Source: Pseudomonas sp. Irchel 3A7
Lineage (GTDB): Bacteria; Pseudomonadota; Gammaproteobacteria; Pseudomonadales; Pseudomonadaceae
Direction of reading: 5' to 3'
Length of the DNA: 64,000 bases
Assembly: GCF_900187565.1 (NCBI RefSeq)
Contig: NZ_FYED01000004.1
Location: 248,001-312,000 of the forward strand
The notes beneath the pieces were generated by a model. The model saw only the letters and a program-made list of their open reading frames with translations, searched no databases and had not been told where the DNA came from. Both the position numbers and the translations under genes were made by a program. Positions 44,078 through 51,613 of this stretch are shown in pieces. Every line of letters begins with the position of its first letter. The stretch's first letter is position 1.

Positions 44078-44100
44078 ATTCATGATCAAAGGTCATGAAT
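44078..44100. promoter_or_regulatory. LysR-type dyad upstream of the Rieske operon
   Basis: ATTCATGA-TCAAAGG-TCATGAAT is a perfect 8-bp inverted repeat with a 7-base centre, containing T-N11-A type spacing. It lies 117-139 bases upstream of the Rieske start, where LysR activators usually bind. Confidence 0.65.
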
Positions 44101-44216
44101 CCCTCCCGAAATATCGTTTGTCGACACCCCTCCCGTTTTCCGAAACTTGCCGCCAGCGGACCTGGCCAGCGAGCCTGCCGAACATTCCAAACCGTGCCCA
44201 GCAGGGGAAAACAATA

Positions 44217-45404
44217 ATGAGCACCATCCAGCAAATTCCTGTGCATCACCTTGAAACTGTCCTCAATCCGATTCATGAAGCCACCGGCCTGAGCAACGAG
44301 TTCTACACCGAACAACGGTACTTCGAACTCGAGCGCGATCAGGTCATGGGCAAGACCTGGGCCTGCGTTGGTTTTGCCAGTGATCTGGGCAAGGCCGGTT
44401 CGGTCAAGCCGATCGACTTCATGGGCCTGCCGCTGCTGTTGATGCGCAATCGCGAAGGCCTGGTGCAGGTGTTCCATAACGTGTGCAGCCACCGCGGCAT
44501 GAAGCTGGTGGAGGAGGCCGGTGAGGTGCAAGGCGTCATTCGCTGCCCTTACCACTCCTGGACTTACGACCTCAACGGCAGCCTGCGCGGCACGCCTCAC
44601 GTCGGCGGTATCGATCAGCACAAGGATGAGCGTTTCGCCTGTGAGAAACACGGTTTGAAAGCCATTCGCAGCGCCATCTGGATGGACATGGTGTTCATCA
44701 ACCTGTCCGGTGATGCGCAGCCGCTCGAAGACATGCTCGCCCCGTTGACCCAACGCTGGACCCAGTTTCTCGGGGAAGACGGTATGAGCCTGCTGCGCCG
44801 TCGTCCCGGCCACGACGCCACCACGCTGGACATCAACTGCAACTGGAAGCTGGCCGTAGAGAACTACTGCGAGGCCTATCACTTGCCGTGGGTACACCCG
44901 AGCCTGAACTCGTATTCGCGTCTGGAAGATCACTACAACATCATTTTCGACGAACACTTCGCCGGCCAGGGCAGCTACGCCTACAACCTGTCGGACGTGG
45001 CCGGAACGCACCTGCCGAAATTCCCGGGCTGGCCGCTGGACCGCCTGCGCAATGCCGAATACGTGGCGTTTTTCCCGAACGTCTTGCTCGGCATCCAGGC
45101 TGACCACGCCTTCGCCATGCAGCTTGAACCGGTTTCGCCGGGACGCACCATCGAGCACTTGCGCCTGTTCTATGTCGGCGACGAAGCCGCGAGCAGCGCA
45201 GAGTTCAGCGCCTGCCGCGATGCGATCCTGGAATCCTGGAAAGTGGTGTTCGCCGAAGACATCAGCTCGGTCGAAGGCATGCAGAAGGGCCGGCATTCCC
45301 CAGGCTACAAGGGCGGCGCGTTCTCCCCGGAAATGGACATCCCGACGCACTTCTTCCACCAGTGGGCCGCACGTCAATTGCTCGCCACCACGCCGTCTGC
45401 CTGA
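44217..45404 (+). CDS. Rieske non-heme iron oxygenase, alpha subunit (quaternary-amine type)
   Basis: A 395-residue oxygenase. The Rieske cluster ligands are C90-x-H92 and C110-x2-H113, 17 residues apart. The mononuclear iron site has H222 and H227 in ENYCEAYHLPWVHP. The bridging residue before the first His is Glu219, where naphthalene-type dioxygenases have Asp. Glu occurs in the CntA/GbcA carnitine and glycine betaine group, so C-N bond cleavage or N-demethylation of a methylated amine is likely. AGGGGAAAA precedes the ATG at 44217; the longer frame from 44082 would cover the regulatory dyad. It opens an operon with aldehyde dehydrogenase, rubredoxin-reductase and amine-oxidase genes. Confidence 0.9.
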   Translation: MSTIQQIPVHHLETVLNPIHEATGLSNEFYTEQRYFELERDQVMGKTWACVGFASDLGKAGSVKPIDFMGLPLLLMRNREGLVQVFHNVCSHRGMKLVEEAGEVQGVIRCPYHSWTYDLNGSLRGTPHVGGIDQHKDERFACEKHGLKAIRSAIWMDMVFINLSGDAQPLEDMLAPLTQRWTQFLGEDGMSLLRRRPGHDATTLDINCNWKLAVENYCEAYHLPWVHPSLNSYSRLEDHYNIIFDEHFAGQGSYAYNLSDVAGTHLPKFPGWPLDRLRNAEYVAFFPNVLLGIQADHAFAMQLEPVSPGRTIEHLRLFYVGDEAASSAEFSACRDAILESWKVVFAEDISSVEGMQKGRHSPGYKGGAFSPEMDIPTHFFHQWAARQLLATTPSA

Positions 45405-45416
45405 GGAGGTTGTCCC

Positions 45417-46862
45417 ATGTATCCGATAGCCTCTCACTGGCTCAACTACATCGACGGGCAATGGAGTGACAGCGTCCAGCGCCTGACGGTGAACAACCCA
45501 GGCTCCGCCGAGCCGTTGGCGACCATCGCCCAGGCCACCGTGGCCGATGCCGAGCGTGCCGTGCAGGCGGCCCGACGCTGCGCTGACAGCGGTGAGTTGA
45601 CCCGGGTGCGTCCGGCGCAGCGGGTCACCTGGCTGCTGCGTATCGCCGAGGAAATTCGTGCCGTGGCGGATGAGGGCGCCTGGGTGCTCTGCCAGGAAAA
45701 CGGCAAGCGCCTGATCGATGCCAAGGACGAGTTCATCGAGGCGGCGCGCTACTTCGAGTACTACGCCGGCATGGCGGACAAGATCGAAGGCACCTCGATC
45801 CCGCTGGGCAACGGTTACATGGATTTCACGCTGTACGACCCGATGGGCGTGTCGGCGCAGATCGTGCCGTGGAACTTTCCGGTGTCGATCTGTGCCCGTT
45901 CGCTGGCGCCGGCCCTGGCGGCCGGCAATGCGGTGGTGATCAAGTCGCCTGAGCTTTCACCGCTGGGCATGTGCGTGCTGATCCGCGCCATTGCCAATGC
46001 CGGTTTGCCCCAGGGCGCGGTCAACCTGATTTGCGGTCGTGGTCGCGAAGTCGGTTCGCATCTGGTGAGCCACCGTGGCGTCGATCAGATCGTGTTCACC
46101 GGTTCCGTGCCGACGGGCCAGTCGATTTTGCGCGATGCCGCTGCGCATGCGATTCCCAGCGTGATGGAGTTGGGCGGCAAGTCGGCGGCGATTGCCTTTG
46201 CCGACGCCGATCGCGAGCAGCTGCTGGCCAGCGTCAAGTCGGGCATTTTCTTCAATGCCGGCCAGGTCTGTTCGGCGATGTCGCGGCTGCTGGTGCAGCG
46301 CGATATTTATGAAGACGTTGTAGAGGCAGTCGTCGCCCTGGCCGAAGGGCTCAGTGTCGGTGAAGGCTTTGAAAACGCCGACCTCACACCAGTGGTCAGT
46401 GCCGGGCAACTGGCGGGCATCGAAGCCTTGTGCCGACGTGCCGTGGAGGACGGCGCCATCGCGGTCACCGGGGGCGAAGCCTTCGCCGAGCGTGCCGGGC
46501 ACTTCATGCGTCCGACCGTGTTCCGCGATGTCACGCCACAGATGTGCATTGCTCAGGAAGAAGTGTTCGGACCGGTGTTGGCGATCATGCCGTTCGACAC
46601 CGAAGAAGAGGCCATCGCCATCGCCAACGGCACCGAGTTCGGCCTGGTGGCCGGGGTGTTCACCCAGGACATCAGCCGCGCCATGCGCTGCACCCGTCGC
46701 TTGAAATCCGGCCAGGTGTTCGTCAACGAATGGTACGCCGGTGGCATTGAAACGCCGTTTGGTGGCGTCGGTTTGTCGGGCTTCGGCCGGGAAAAGGGTC
46801 AGGAAGCCTTGTACAGCTACGTGCGCACCAAAAACGTGGCGATCCGGATCGCCGGGGAGTGA
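45417..46862 (+). CDS. NAD(P)-dependent aldehyde dehydrogenase
   Basis: A 481-residue aldehyde dehydrogenase with PWNFP at 151-155, the general base E251 in VMELGGKSAA and the catalytic C285 in FFNAGQVCSAMSR. It oxidises an aldehyde to the acid with NAD(P). In this operon it follows the Rieske oxygenase by 12 bases with an AGGAGG ribosome site, so it probably takes the aldehyde released by that enzyme or by the FAD-dependent oxidase downstream. This parallels malic semialdehyde oxidation in carnitine breakdown, but the substrate is not shown. Confidence 0.93.
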   Translation: MYPIASHWLNYIDGQWSDSVQRLTVNNPGSAEPLATIAQATVADAERAVQAARRCADSGELTRVRPAQRVTWLLRIAEEIRAVADEGAWVLCQENGKRLIDAKDEFIEAARYFEYYAGMADKIEGTSIPLGNGYMDFTLYDPMGVSAQIVPWNFPVSICARSLAPALAAGNAVVIKSPELSPLGMCVLIRAIANAGLPQGAVNLICGRGREVGSHLVSHRGVDQIVFTGSVPTGQSILRDAAAHAIPSVMELGGKSAAIAFADADREQLLASVKSGIFFNAGQVCSAMSRLLVQRDIYEDVVEAVVALAEGLSVGEGFENADLTPVVSAGQLAGIEALCRRAVEDGAIAVTGGEAFAERAGHFMRPTVFRDVTPQMCIAQEEVFGPVLAIMPFDTEEEAIAIANGTEFGLVAGVFTQDISRAMRCTRRLKSGQVFVNEWYAGGIETPFGGVGLSGFGREKGQEALYSYVRTKNVAIRIAGE

Positions 46863-46867
46863 GCACC

Positions 46868-48271
46868 ATGTTCAAGACTTGGCTTTGCATTGTCTGCGGT
46901 CTGATATACGACGAGGCGTTGGGCTGGCCCGAGGATGGCATCCTCGCCGGTACGCGCTGGGAAGATGTTCCCGAGGACTGGGTGTGCCCGGAATGCCACG
47001 TCGGCAAGGCTGATTTCGAGATGCTCGATATCAGCGAGTACACCGAGGCGGCTGCGGCTGTCAGCGTCCCGGTCAGCGCGCCGCCACTGGCCGTGCCTGT
47101 TATCCCTGCGTTACTGCGCCAGCCGGTCGTCATCATCGGCAGTGGTTATGCCGGTTATGGCCTGGCCCAGGCATTGCGCAAGGCCGATCCCGAGGTCGAG
47201 ATCCGCGTACTGACCCAGGAGTCCGGGCACCTGTATTCGAAACCGGCGCTGTCGATCGGTTTATCCCAGGGCAAAAGTGCCGAGGCGTTGTCCGGCGAAT
47301 CACCCTTGGCGATCGAACAGCGGCTGAACATCCGCGTTTATCCCCATTGCAAGGTGCTGGGCATCGACAGCGCGAAGCGACGCTTGCGCACCAGCTTCGG
47401 TGAGATGGAGTACGGCCAACTGGTCCTCGCCAGCGGTGCCCAGCCTATCCGCCTGCCGATCCAGGGCGAGACGGCGGCCATGCTCAGCGTCAACAACCTG
47501 CAGGATTACCACGGCTTTCGTGAGCGTCTGACCGGCGTGCAGCGTGTGGCGATTCTGGGTGATGGCCTGATCGGGTGCGAGTTTGCCAATGACCTGGCCC
47601 ACAACGGTTTCAGCGTGGATGTCATCGGCCTGGGTCGCTGGCCGATGGAACGCCTGTTGCCCGCCGAAGCGGGGCAGGTCCTGCAAAACGCACTGGGTGA
47701 CTTGGGGGTGAAGTGGCATCTGCAAAACACCGTCGAGGCCATCGAAGCGAGCGGGCAGGGCTATGCCCTGAAACTGGCGGGAGGCCAAATCCTTGAGGCT
47801 GATCTGGTGTTGTCGGCGGTCGGGCTGCGTCCTGATCTGAGCCTGGCGCAGAGCGCTGGCCTGGCGGTCGGACGCGGCATTCAAGTCAATGCCCGGCTGC
47901 AAACCTCGGCACCGGGTATCTACGCCTTGGGCGATTGCATTGAGATCGACGGCCAGTTGCTGCCTTATCTGGCGCCGATCAACCAGGGCATTCAGGCACT
48001 CAGCAAAACCTTGCTCGGCCAGCCCACCGACGTCGACTACCCGTTGATGCCGGTGACGGTGAAAACCCCGGCCGTGCCGCTGTGCCTGTTGGCGCCGGCG
48101 ATGGCCGGAGAAGGGCAATGGCGATGCACGCCGACGCCAGACGGTATGAGCGCCGGTTTCTATGACGCCGAGGGCCGGCTCAACGGCTTTGTCCTGCTCG
48201 GTCGCCAGGCGCAAACGCAGCGCAGCGCATTGCTGCAGTCCTGTCAGAACTCTCAGCAGGCTGTCGCCTGA
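46868..48271 (+). CDS. Rubredoxin fused to FAD/NAD(P)-dependent rubredoxin reductase
   Basis: A 467-residue fusion. Residues 1-53 form a rubredoxin with iron ligands C7, C10, C40 and C43 (CIVCG and CPECHVG). After an Ala/Pro/Val-rich linker (about 58-80) comes a pyridine-nucleotide-disulfide-type reductase with FAD motif VVIIGSGYAGYG (91-96 core), NAD motif AILGDGLIGCEFA and YALGDCIEI. Electrons should pass from NAD(P)H through FAD to the rubredoxin. No other reductase or ferredoxin gene is in the operon, so it is the likely donor to the Rieske enzyme. GGGGAG precedes the ATG at 46868. Confidence 0.92.
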   Translation: MFKTWLCIVCGLIYDEALGWPEDGILAGTRWEDVPEDWVCPECHVGKADFEMLDISEYTEAAAAVSVPVSAPPLAVPVIPALLRQPVVIIGSGYAGYGLAQALRKADPEVEIRVLTQESGHLYSKPALSIGLSQGKSAEALSGESPLAIEQRLNIRVYPHCKVLGIDSAKRRLRTSFGEMEYGQLVLASGAQPIRLPIQGETAAMLSVNNLQDYHGFRERLTGVQRVAILGDGLIGCEFANDLAHNGFSVDVIGLGRWPMERLLPAEAGQVLQNALGDLGVKWHLQNTVEAIEASGQGYALKLAGGQILEADLVLSAVGLRPDLSLAQSAGLAVGRGIQVNARLQTSAPGIYALGDCIEIDGQLLPYLAPINQGIQALSKTLLGQPTDVDYPLMPVTVKTPAVPLCLLAPAMAGEGQWRCTPTPDGMSAGFYDAEGRLNGFVLLGRQAQTQRSALLQSCQNSQQAVA

Positions 48272-48281
48272 GGCTGGAACC

Positions 48282-49610
48282 ATGAAAAATTCGATCAATT
48301 TGCCTTATGACGATGCGAGCTGCGGCTGGTACGCAGCATTGCCCGAGCAGCCGGCGTGCAAGCGCTTGTCCGGCGAACAGCGTGCAGACTTTGCGGTAGT
48401 GGGGGCGGGCTTTGCCGGCCTGGCCGCGGCCCGTCGCCTGGCCCAGCATCACCCCGAAGCGCGCATCATTTTGGTGGATGCGCAGCGGGTCGCCCATGGT
48501 GCCTCGGGGCGCAACTCGGGGTTCGTGATCGACTTGCCCCACAAGTTCGCGCTGGAGCATCCGGACCCGGCACACAAGCAACGTTTGCTGTCGCTCAACC
48601 GTTCGGCCATTTCACAGTTGCAGGGCCTGGTGCAAACCCACGGTATCGAGTGCCAATGGTCCCATGCCGGCAAGTATCAAGGCGCGGTGGGCCCGCGTGG
48701 CCTGGCGTATCTGGATCACTTCGAGCGGCTGATGAGCGACCTGGGCGAACCCTTTCGCCGGGTCGACTCAAAAGAGCTGGCCGGCGTACTGGGCACCCAA
48801 CATTACAGCGGCGCGATCTACACGCCAGGCTGCTACCTGATGCAACCTGCCGCGCTGGTCACCGGCCTGGCGCGCACGCTGCCGGGCAATGTCGAGTTGC
48901 TGCAAGAGTCGCCCATCCAGCGACTGGAGCGCGACGGTCGGGGCGGCTGGATTTTGCATGGCACCAACGGCGTGATCCGCACACCGCAACTGTTGCTGGG
49001 CACCAGTATCTTCACCCAGGAGTTTGGCTATCTGCGCAATCGCCTGTTGCCGGTGATGACCTTCGCCAGTTGGACCCGTCCGCTGACCGATGCCGAACTG
49101 GCCACCTACGGCGGTCAATTGGACTGGGGCCTGACGCCGGCGGACCACGCCGGTACGACGGTGCGCATGACCCAGGACCGCCGCTTGATCATCCGTAACA
49201 CCTACAAGCACGTGCCCAAATATGGCCGAAGCACCAGCGATGCCATGCGCTCAAACGTGCACGATGCGCATCGCAAGGCCTTCCAGGCGCGCTTCCCGCA
49301 ACTGGCCGACGTGCCGTTCAGCCACACCTGGGGCGGGGTGTATGCGATCTCACGCAACTTCACCAACTTCTTCGGCGAGCTGGAGCCGGGCGTCCACGCC
49401 TCGGCGTGCGACAACGGTGTCGGTGCGGCCTGGGGCACGATTTCCGGCACCTTGCTGGCGGATCTTGCCGTGGGGGCCGACTCCGTACAGTTGAACGACA
49501 TCCGCGCGGTGACCGGCATGCCGTCGCTCAACCCGCCGGAGCCGTTCCTCGGCCTGGGTGTTCGCTCGCGAATTCGCTTGGCGGCCTGGAACAGCCGGAG
49601 CGAGTTATGA
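48282..49610 (+). CDS. FAD-dependent amine oxidoreductase (DAO family, PuuB-like)
   Basis: A 442-residue flavoprotein. The FAD site is VVGAGFAGLAAARRLA (41-46 core) followed by an acidic strand end (LVDAQ) and GASGRNSGFV. The C-terminal part has YAISRNFTNFFGELEPGVHASACDNGVGAAWGT, as in PuuB-like gamma-glutamylputrescine oxidases and sarcosine/glycine oxidases. It probably oxidises a primary, secondary or N-methyl amine produced in the pathway. The ATG at 48282 has GAGG nine bases upstream. It overlaps the cupin gene start by 4 bases. Confidence 0.88.
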   Translation: MKNSINLPYDDASCGWYAALPEQPACKRLSGEQRADFAVVGAGFAGLAAARRLAQHHPEARIILVDAQRVAHGASGRNSGFVIDLPHKFALEHPDPAHKQRLLSLNRSAISQLQGLVQTHGIECQWSHAGKYQGAVGPRGLAYLDHFERLMSDLGEPFRRVDSKELAGVLGTQHYSGAIYTPGCYLMQPAALVTGLARTLPGNVELLQESPIQRLERDGRGGWILHGTNGVIRTPQLLLGTSIFTQEFGYLRNRLLPVMTFASWTRPLTDAELATYGGQLDWGLTPADHAGTTVRMTQDRRLIIRNTYKHVPKYGRSTSDAMRSNVHDAHRKAFQARFPQLADVPFSHTWGGVYAISRNFTNFFGELEPGVHASACDNGVGAAWGTISGTLLADLAVGADSVQLNDIRAVTGMPSLNPPEPFLGLGVRSRIRLAAWNSRSEL

Positions 49611-49978
49611 GTAAGCCCGAGAAAGGTAAAAGCCGGGTGTTGCGCATCGACCACCAGGACCTGGATTTCACTTTCCGTGGCGGTCCGCCCGGTGCCGCCT
49701 GGGTCGCCCGTGCCCTGAGCAATGAAATCTCGCCGAACATCGGCGTGGGTTTTGCCCGTTGGGAGGGCGCGCAAGTGGCCTGGACGGTGCTGTATGACGA
49801 GGTGATTTTCGTCATCGAGGGCTGCTTTGAACTGCAGGTCGGCGACGAGCTTTTCCAGGTCACACCCGGGCAGTTGCTGTGGATTCCCGAAGGAACCGCG
49901 TTGGTGTACGGCGGGCATGCCTTGTTTGGCTATGTGGTGCATCCGGGTAACTGGAAGCAGCTCCACGGTTTGACTTGA
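49607..49978 (+). CDS. EutQ-like cupin protein
   Basis: A 123-residue single-domain cupin with VLYDEVIFVIEGCFELQVGDELFQVTPGQLLWIPEGTALVYGG, close to the EutQ type used in ethanolamine utilisation. A conserved Glu stands where many cupins have metal-binding His. The role is unknown; it could bind or sense an amine intermediate or act as an auxiliary enzyme. Its start overlaps the stop of the DAO gene by 4 bases, and a hairpin follows 10 bases after the stop. Confidence 0.85.
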   Translation: MSKPEKGKSRVLRIDHQDLDFTFRGGPPGAAWVARALSNEISPNIGVGFARWEGAQVAWTVLYDEVIFVIEGCFELQVGDELFQVTPGQLLWIPEGTALVYGGHALFGYVVHPGNWKQLHGLT

Positions 49979-49987
49979 GTCATCTGA

Positions 49988-50013
49988 CCGTGGCCTGCGG
50001 TTGCAGGCCACGG
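49988..50013 (+). terminator. Stem-loop between cupin and MFS genes
   Basis: CCGTGGCCTGC-GGTT-GCAGGCCACGG is a perfect 11-bp stem with a 4-base loop, followed only by GTTT. It may attenuate or stabilise the operon mRNA rather than end it fully. Confidence 0.55.
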
Positions 50014-50046
50014 GTTTCGCGATCTCATTTTCCGGGAATCAGCACC

Positions 50047-51321
50047 GTGTTTGGACTGACGAAGATGTTCGGCGCGCTCTATTTGGCCAGCCTGTTGATG
50101 CAGCTGGGATCGACGTTGCTGATGACTTACCTGGCGCTGCGCCTGAATGGATCGGGAGCGGCCGAAACCGCGGGCGGTGCGTTGATGGCCGCCAATGCCC
50201 TGGGCATGGTGCTGGGTGGTTGGGTCGGGCGTAGCCTGATCGCGCAGGTGGGGCACATTCGAACTTACGCGGCCTGTGCCGGCATCATTGCGGCGGCGGT
50301 ATTGGCCCACGAATTCAGCGCGTCATTGCCTTTTTGGCTGGTGCTGCGAGCGCTCGTCGGGCTGGCGATGATGTGTCAATTGATGGTGATCGAAAGCTGG
50401 CTCAACGACCAGGCCAGGACCGAACAGCGCGGCAGTGTCCTGGCGCTGTACATGGTCGCCAGTTACGTCGGCATGATGCTCGGTCAATTGGCCTTGAGTC
50501 TTGATGAAGGGTTGGGCATCCGTGCGTTGCTGGGTGTGGCGATGGTGTTCGCCTTGTGTTCGGTGCCCGTGGCACTGACCCGTAGCGCGCATCCGACGGC
50601 GGTGCCGGCGGCCTCCATTGACCTGGGATTGTTCCTGCGGCGGATTCCGCAGTCGCTGGTGACCATTCTGGTGTCCGGGATGATCAACGGAAGCTTCTAC
50701 GGACTGGCCGCGATCTATGCCAGCAAGCAGGGGTTGGGAACGGCGCAGGTCGGGCAGTTCATGGCCTTGACCATCGGCGCCGGGCTGTTGGCCCAGTTGC
50801 CGTTGGGCTGGCTGTCGGATCGATTGCCCCGTGCCAGCCTGATCCGCGCCGTGGCGGTGTTGTTGATTCTTGTCAGCCTGCCGCTGGCGGTCAATCAAAG
50901 CCCTTCGTTTGCCACCTTGCTGTGGTTCGGCGCGGGCATCGGCTTCTTGCAGTTCTGCCTGTACCCGCTTGGCGTGGCGCTGGCCAATGACAACATGGAG
51001 CCGCCGTTGCGTGTGTCGCTCTCGGGCATGCTGTTGATCACGTTTGGCGTCGGCGCCTGTTTCGGGCCGTTGATCGCGGGTGTGCTGATGGAATACCTCG
51101 GTGCGTCGAGTTTTTACTATTTCTATGCCGGCAGTGCCTTGCTGCTTGCATTGCTGGTGGGCCAGAGAAAAATCACCGGCAAGCACCTGCAAAAGGATGC
51201 GCCGCTGCATCACCCGGTGACGCCCAACGGGATTGCCAGCTCAAACCTGGTGTCGGTAGTCGAGCCTGTGGGCGAGGGCACGCCCTTGTGTAGGAGCGAG
51301 CTTGCTCGCGATGGTCGTTAA
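50047..51321 (+). CDS. MFS transporter
   Basis: A protein of about 424 residues with 12 predicted helices and MFS loops (GWVGRSLIAQVGH after TM2, PLGWLSDRLPRASLI after TM8). It resembles the YcaD-like branch. I use the GTG at 50047; ATG at 50065 is also possible. The last 12 residues (starting at Cys in PLCRSELARDGR) are encoded by a class B REP repeat, so the native C-terminus has probably been replaced. It is in line with the amine-catabolic genes and may import the substrate or export a product. Confidence 0.82.
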   Translation: MFGLTKMFGALYLASLLMQLGSTLLMTYLALRLNGSGAAETAGGALMAANALGMVLGGWVGRSLIAQVGHIRTYAACAGIIAAAVLAHEFSASLPFWLVLRALVGLAMMCQLMVIESWLNDQARTEQRGSVLALYMVASYVGMMLGQLALSLDEGLGIRALLGVAMVFALCSVPVALTRSAHPTAVPAASIDLGLFLRRIPQSLVTILVSGMINGSFYGLAAIYASKQGLGTAQVGQFMALTIGAGLLAQLPLGWLSDRLPRASLIRAVAVLLILVSLPLAVNQSPSFATLLWFGAGIGFLQFCLYPLGVALANDNMEPPLRVSLSGMLLITFGVGACFGPLIAGVLMEYLGASSFYYFYAGSALLLALLVGQRKITGKHLQKDAPLHHPVTPNGIASSNLVSVVEPVGEGTPLCRSELARDGR

Positions 51322-51389
51322 CGATAACGCGTGCTGTCTGAATGAACGCGTTATCCGGGCGTTTTTCGCGAGCAAGCTCGCTCCTACAG
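51289..51389. repeat. REPIN, class B, overlapping the MFS gene end
   Basis: TGTAGGAGCGAGCTTGCTCGCG and its complement surround a centre with GTTAACGATAACGCG and AACGCGTTATCC. The left arm starts inside the MFS gene and contains its stop codon. The spacer from 51390 to 51613 holds no gene. Confidence 0.85.
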
Positions 51390-51613
51390 GACTGTAGGTC
51401 ATAGGCGGTTTATTGATGCGTTTTTCTCATGAGTCGGTGACTAAATATGGTTTGAACGGTGGTTTGGTTTCAATCATCTTGGCAATGCTGCCAAAACCGA
51501 GATAGACCGGAATTAACCTGCGGATAAAGCGTTCCGGCGTCAGTCGATGCCGGGCGATAAACATCCTGCGGAACACTATCTACACCCTTAAACAAAAACA
51601 AAAGGGGAAAACA

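Noticed and set aside
44082-44216. Longer start for the Rieske gene at 44082
   Set aside because: It would translate through the LysR-type dyad and adds 45 residues with no similarity to the family; a good ribosome site precedes 44217.
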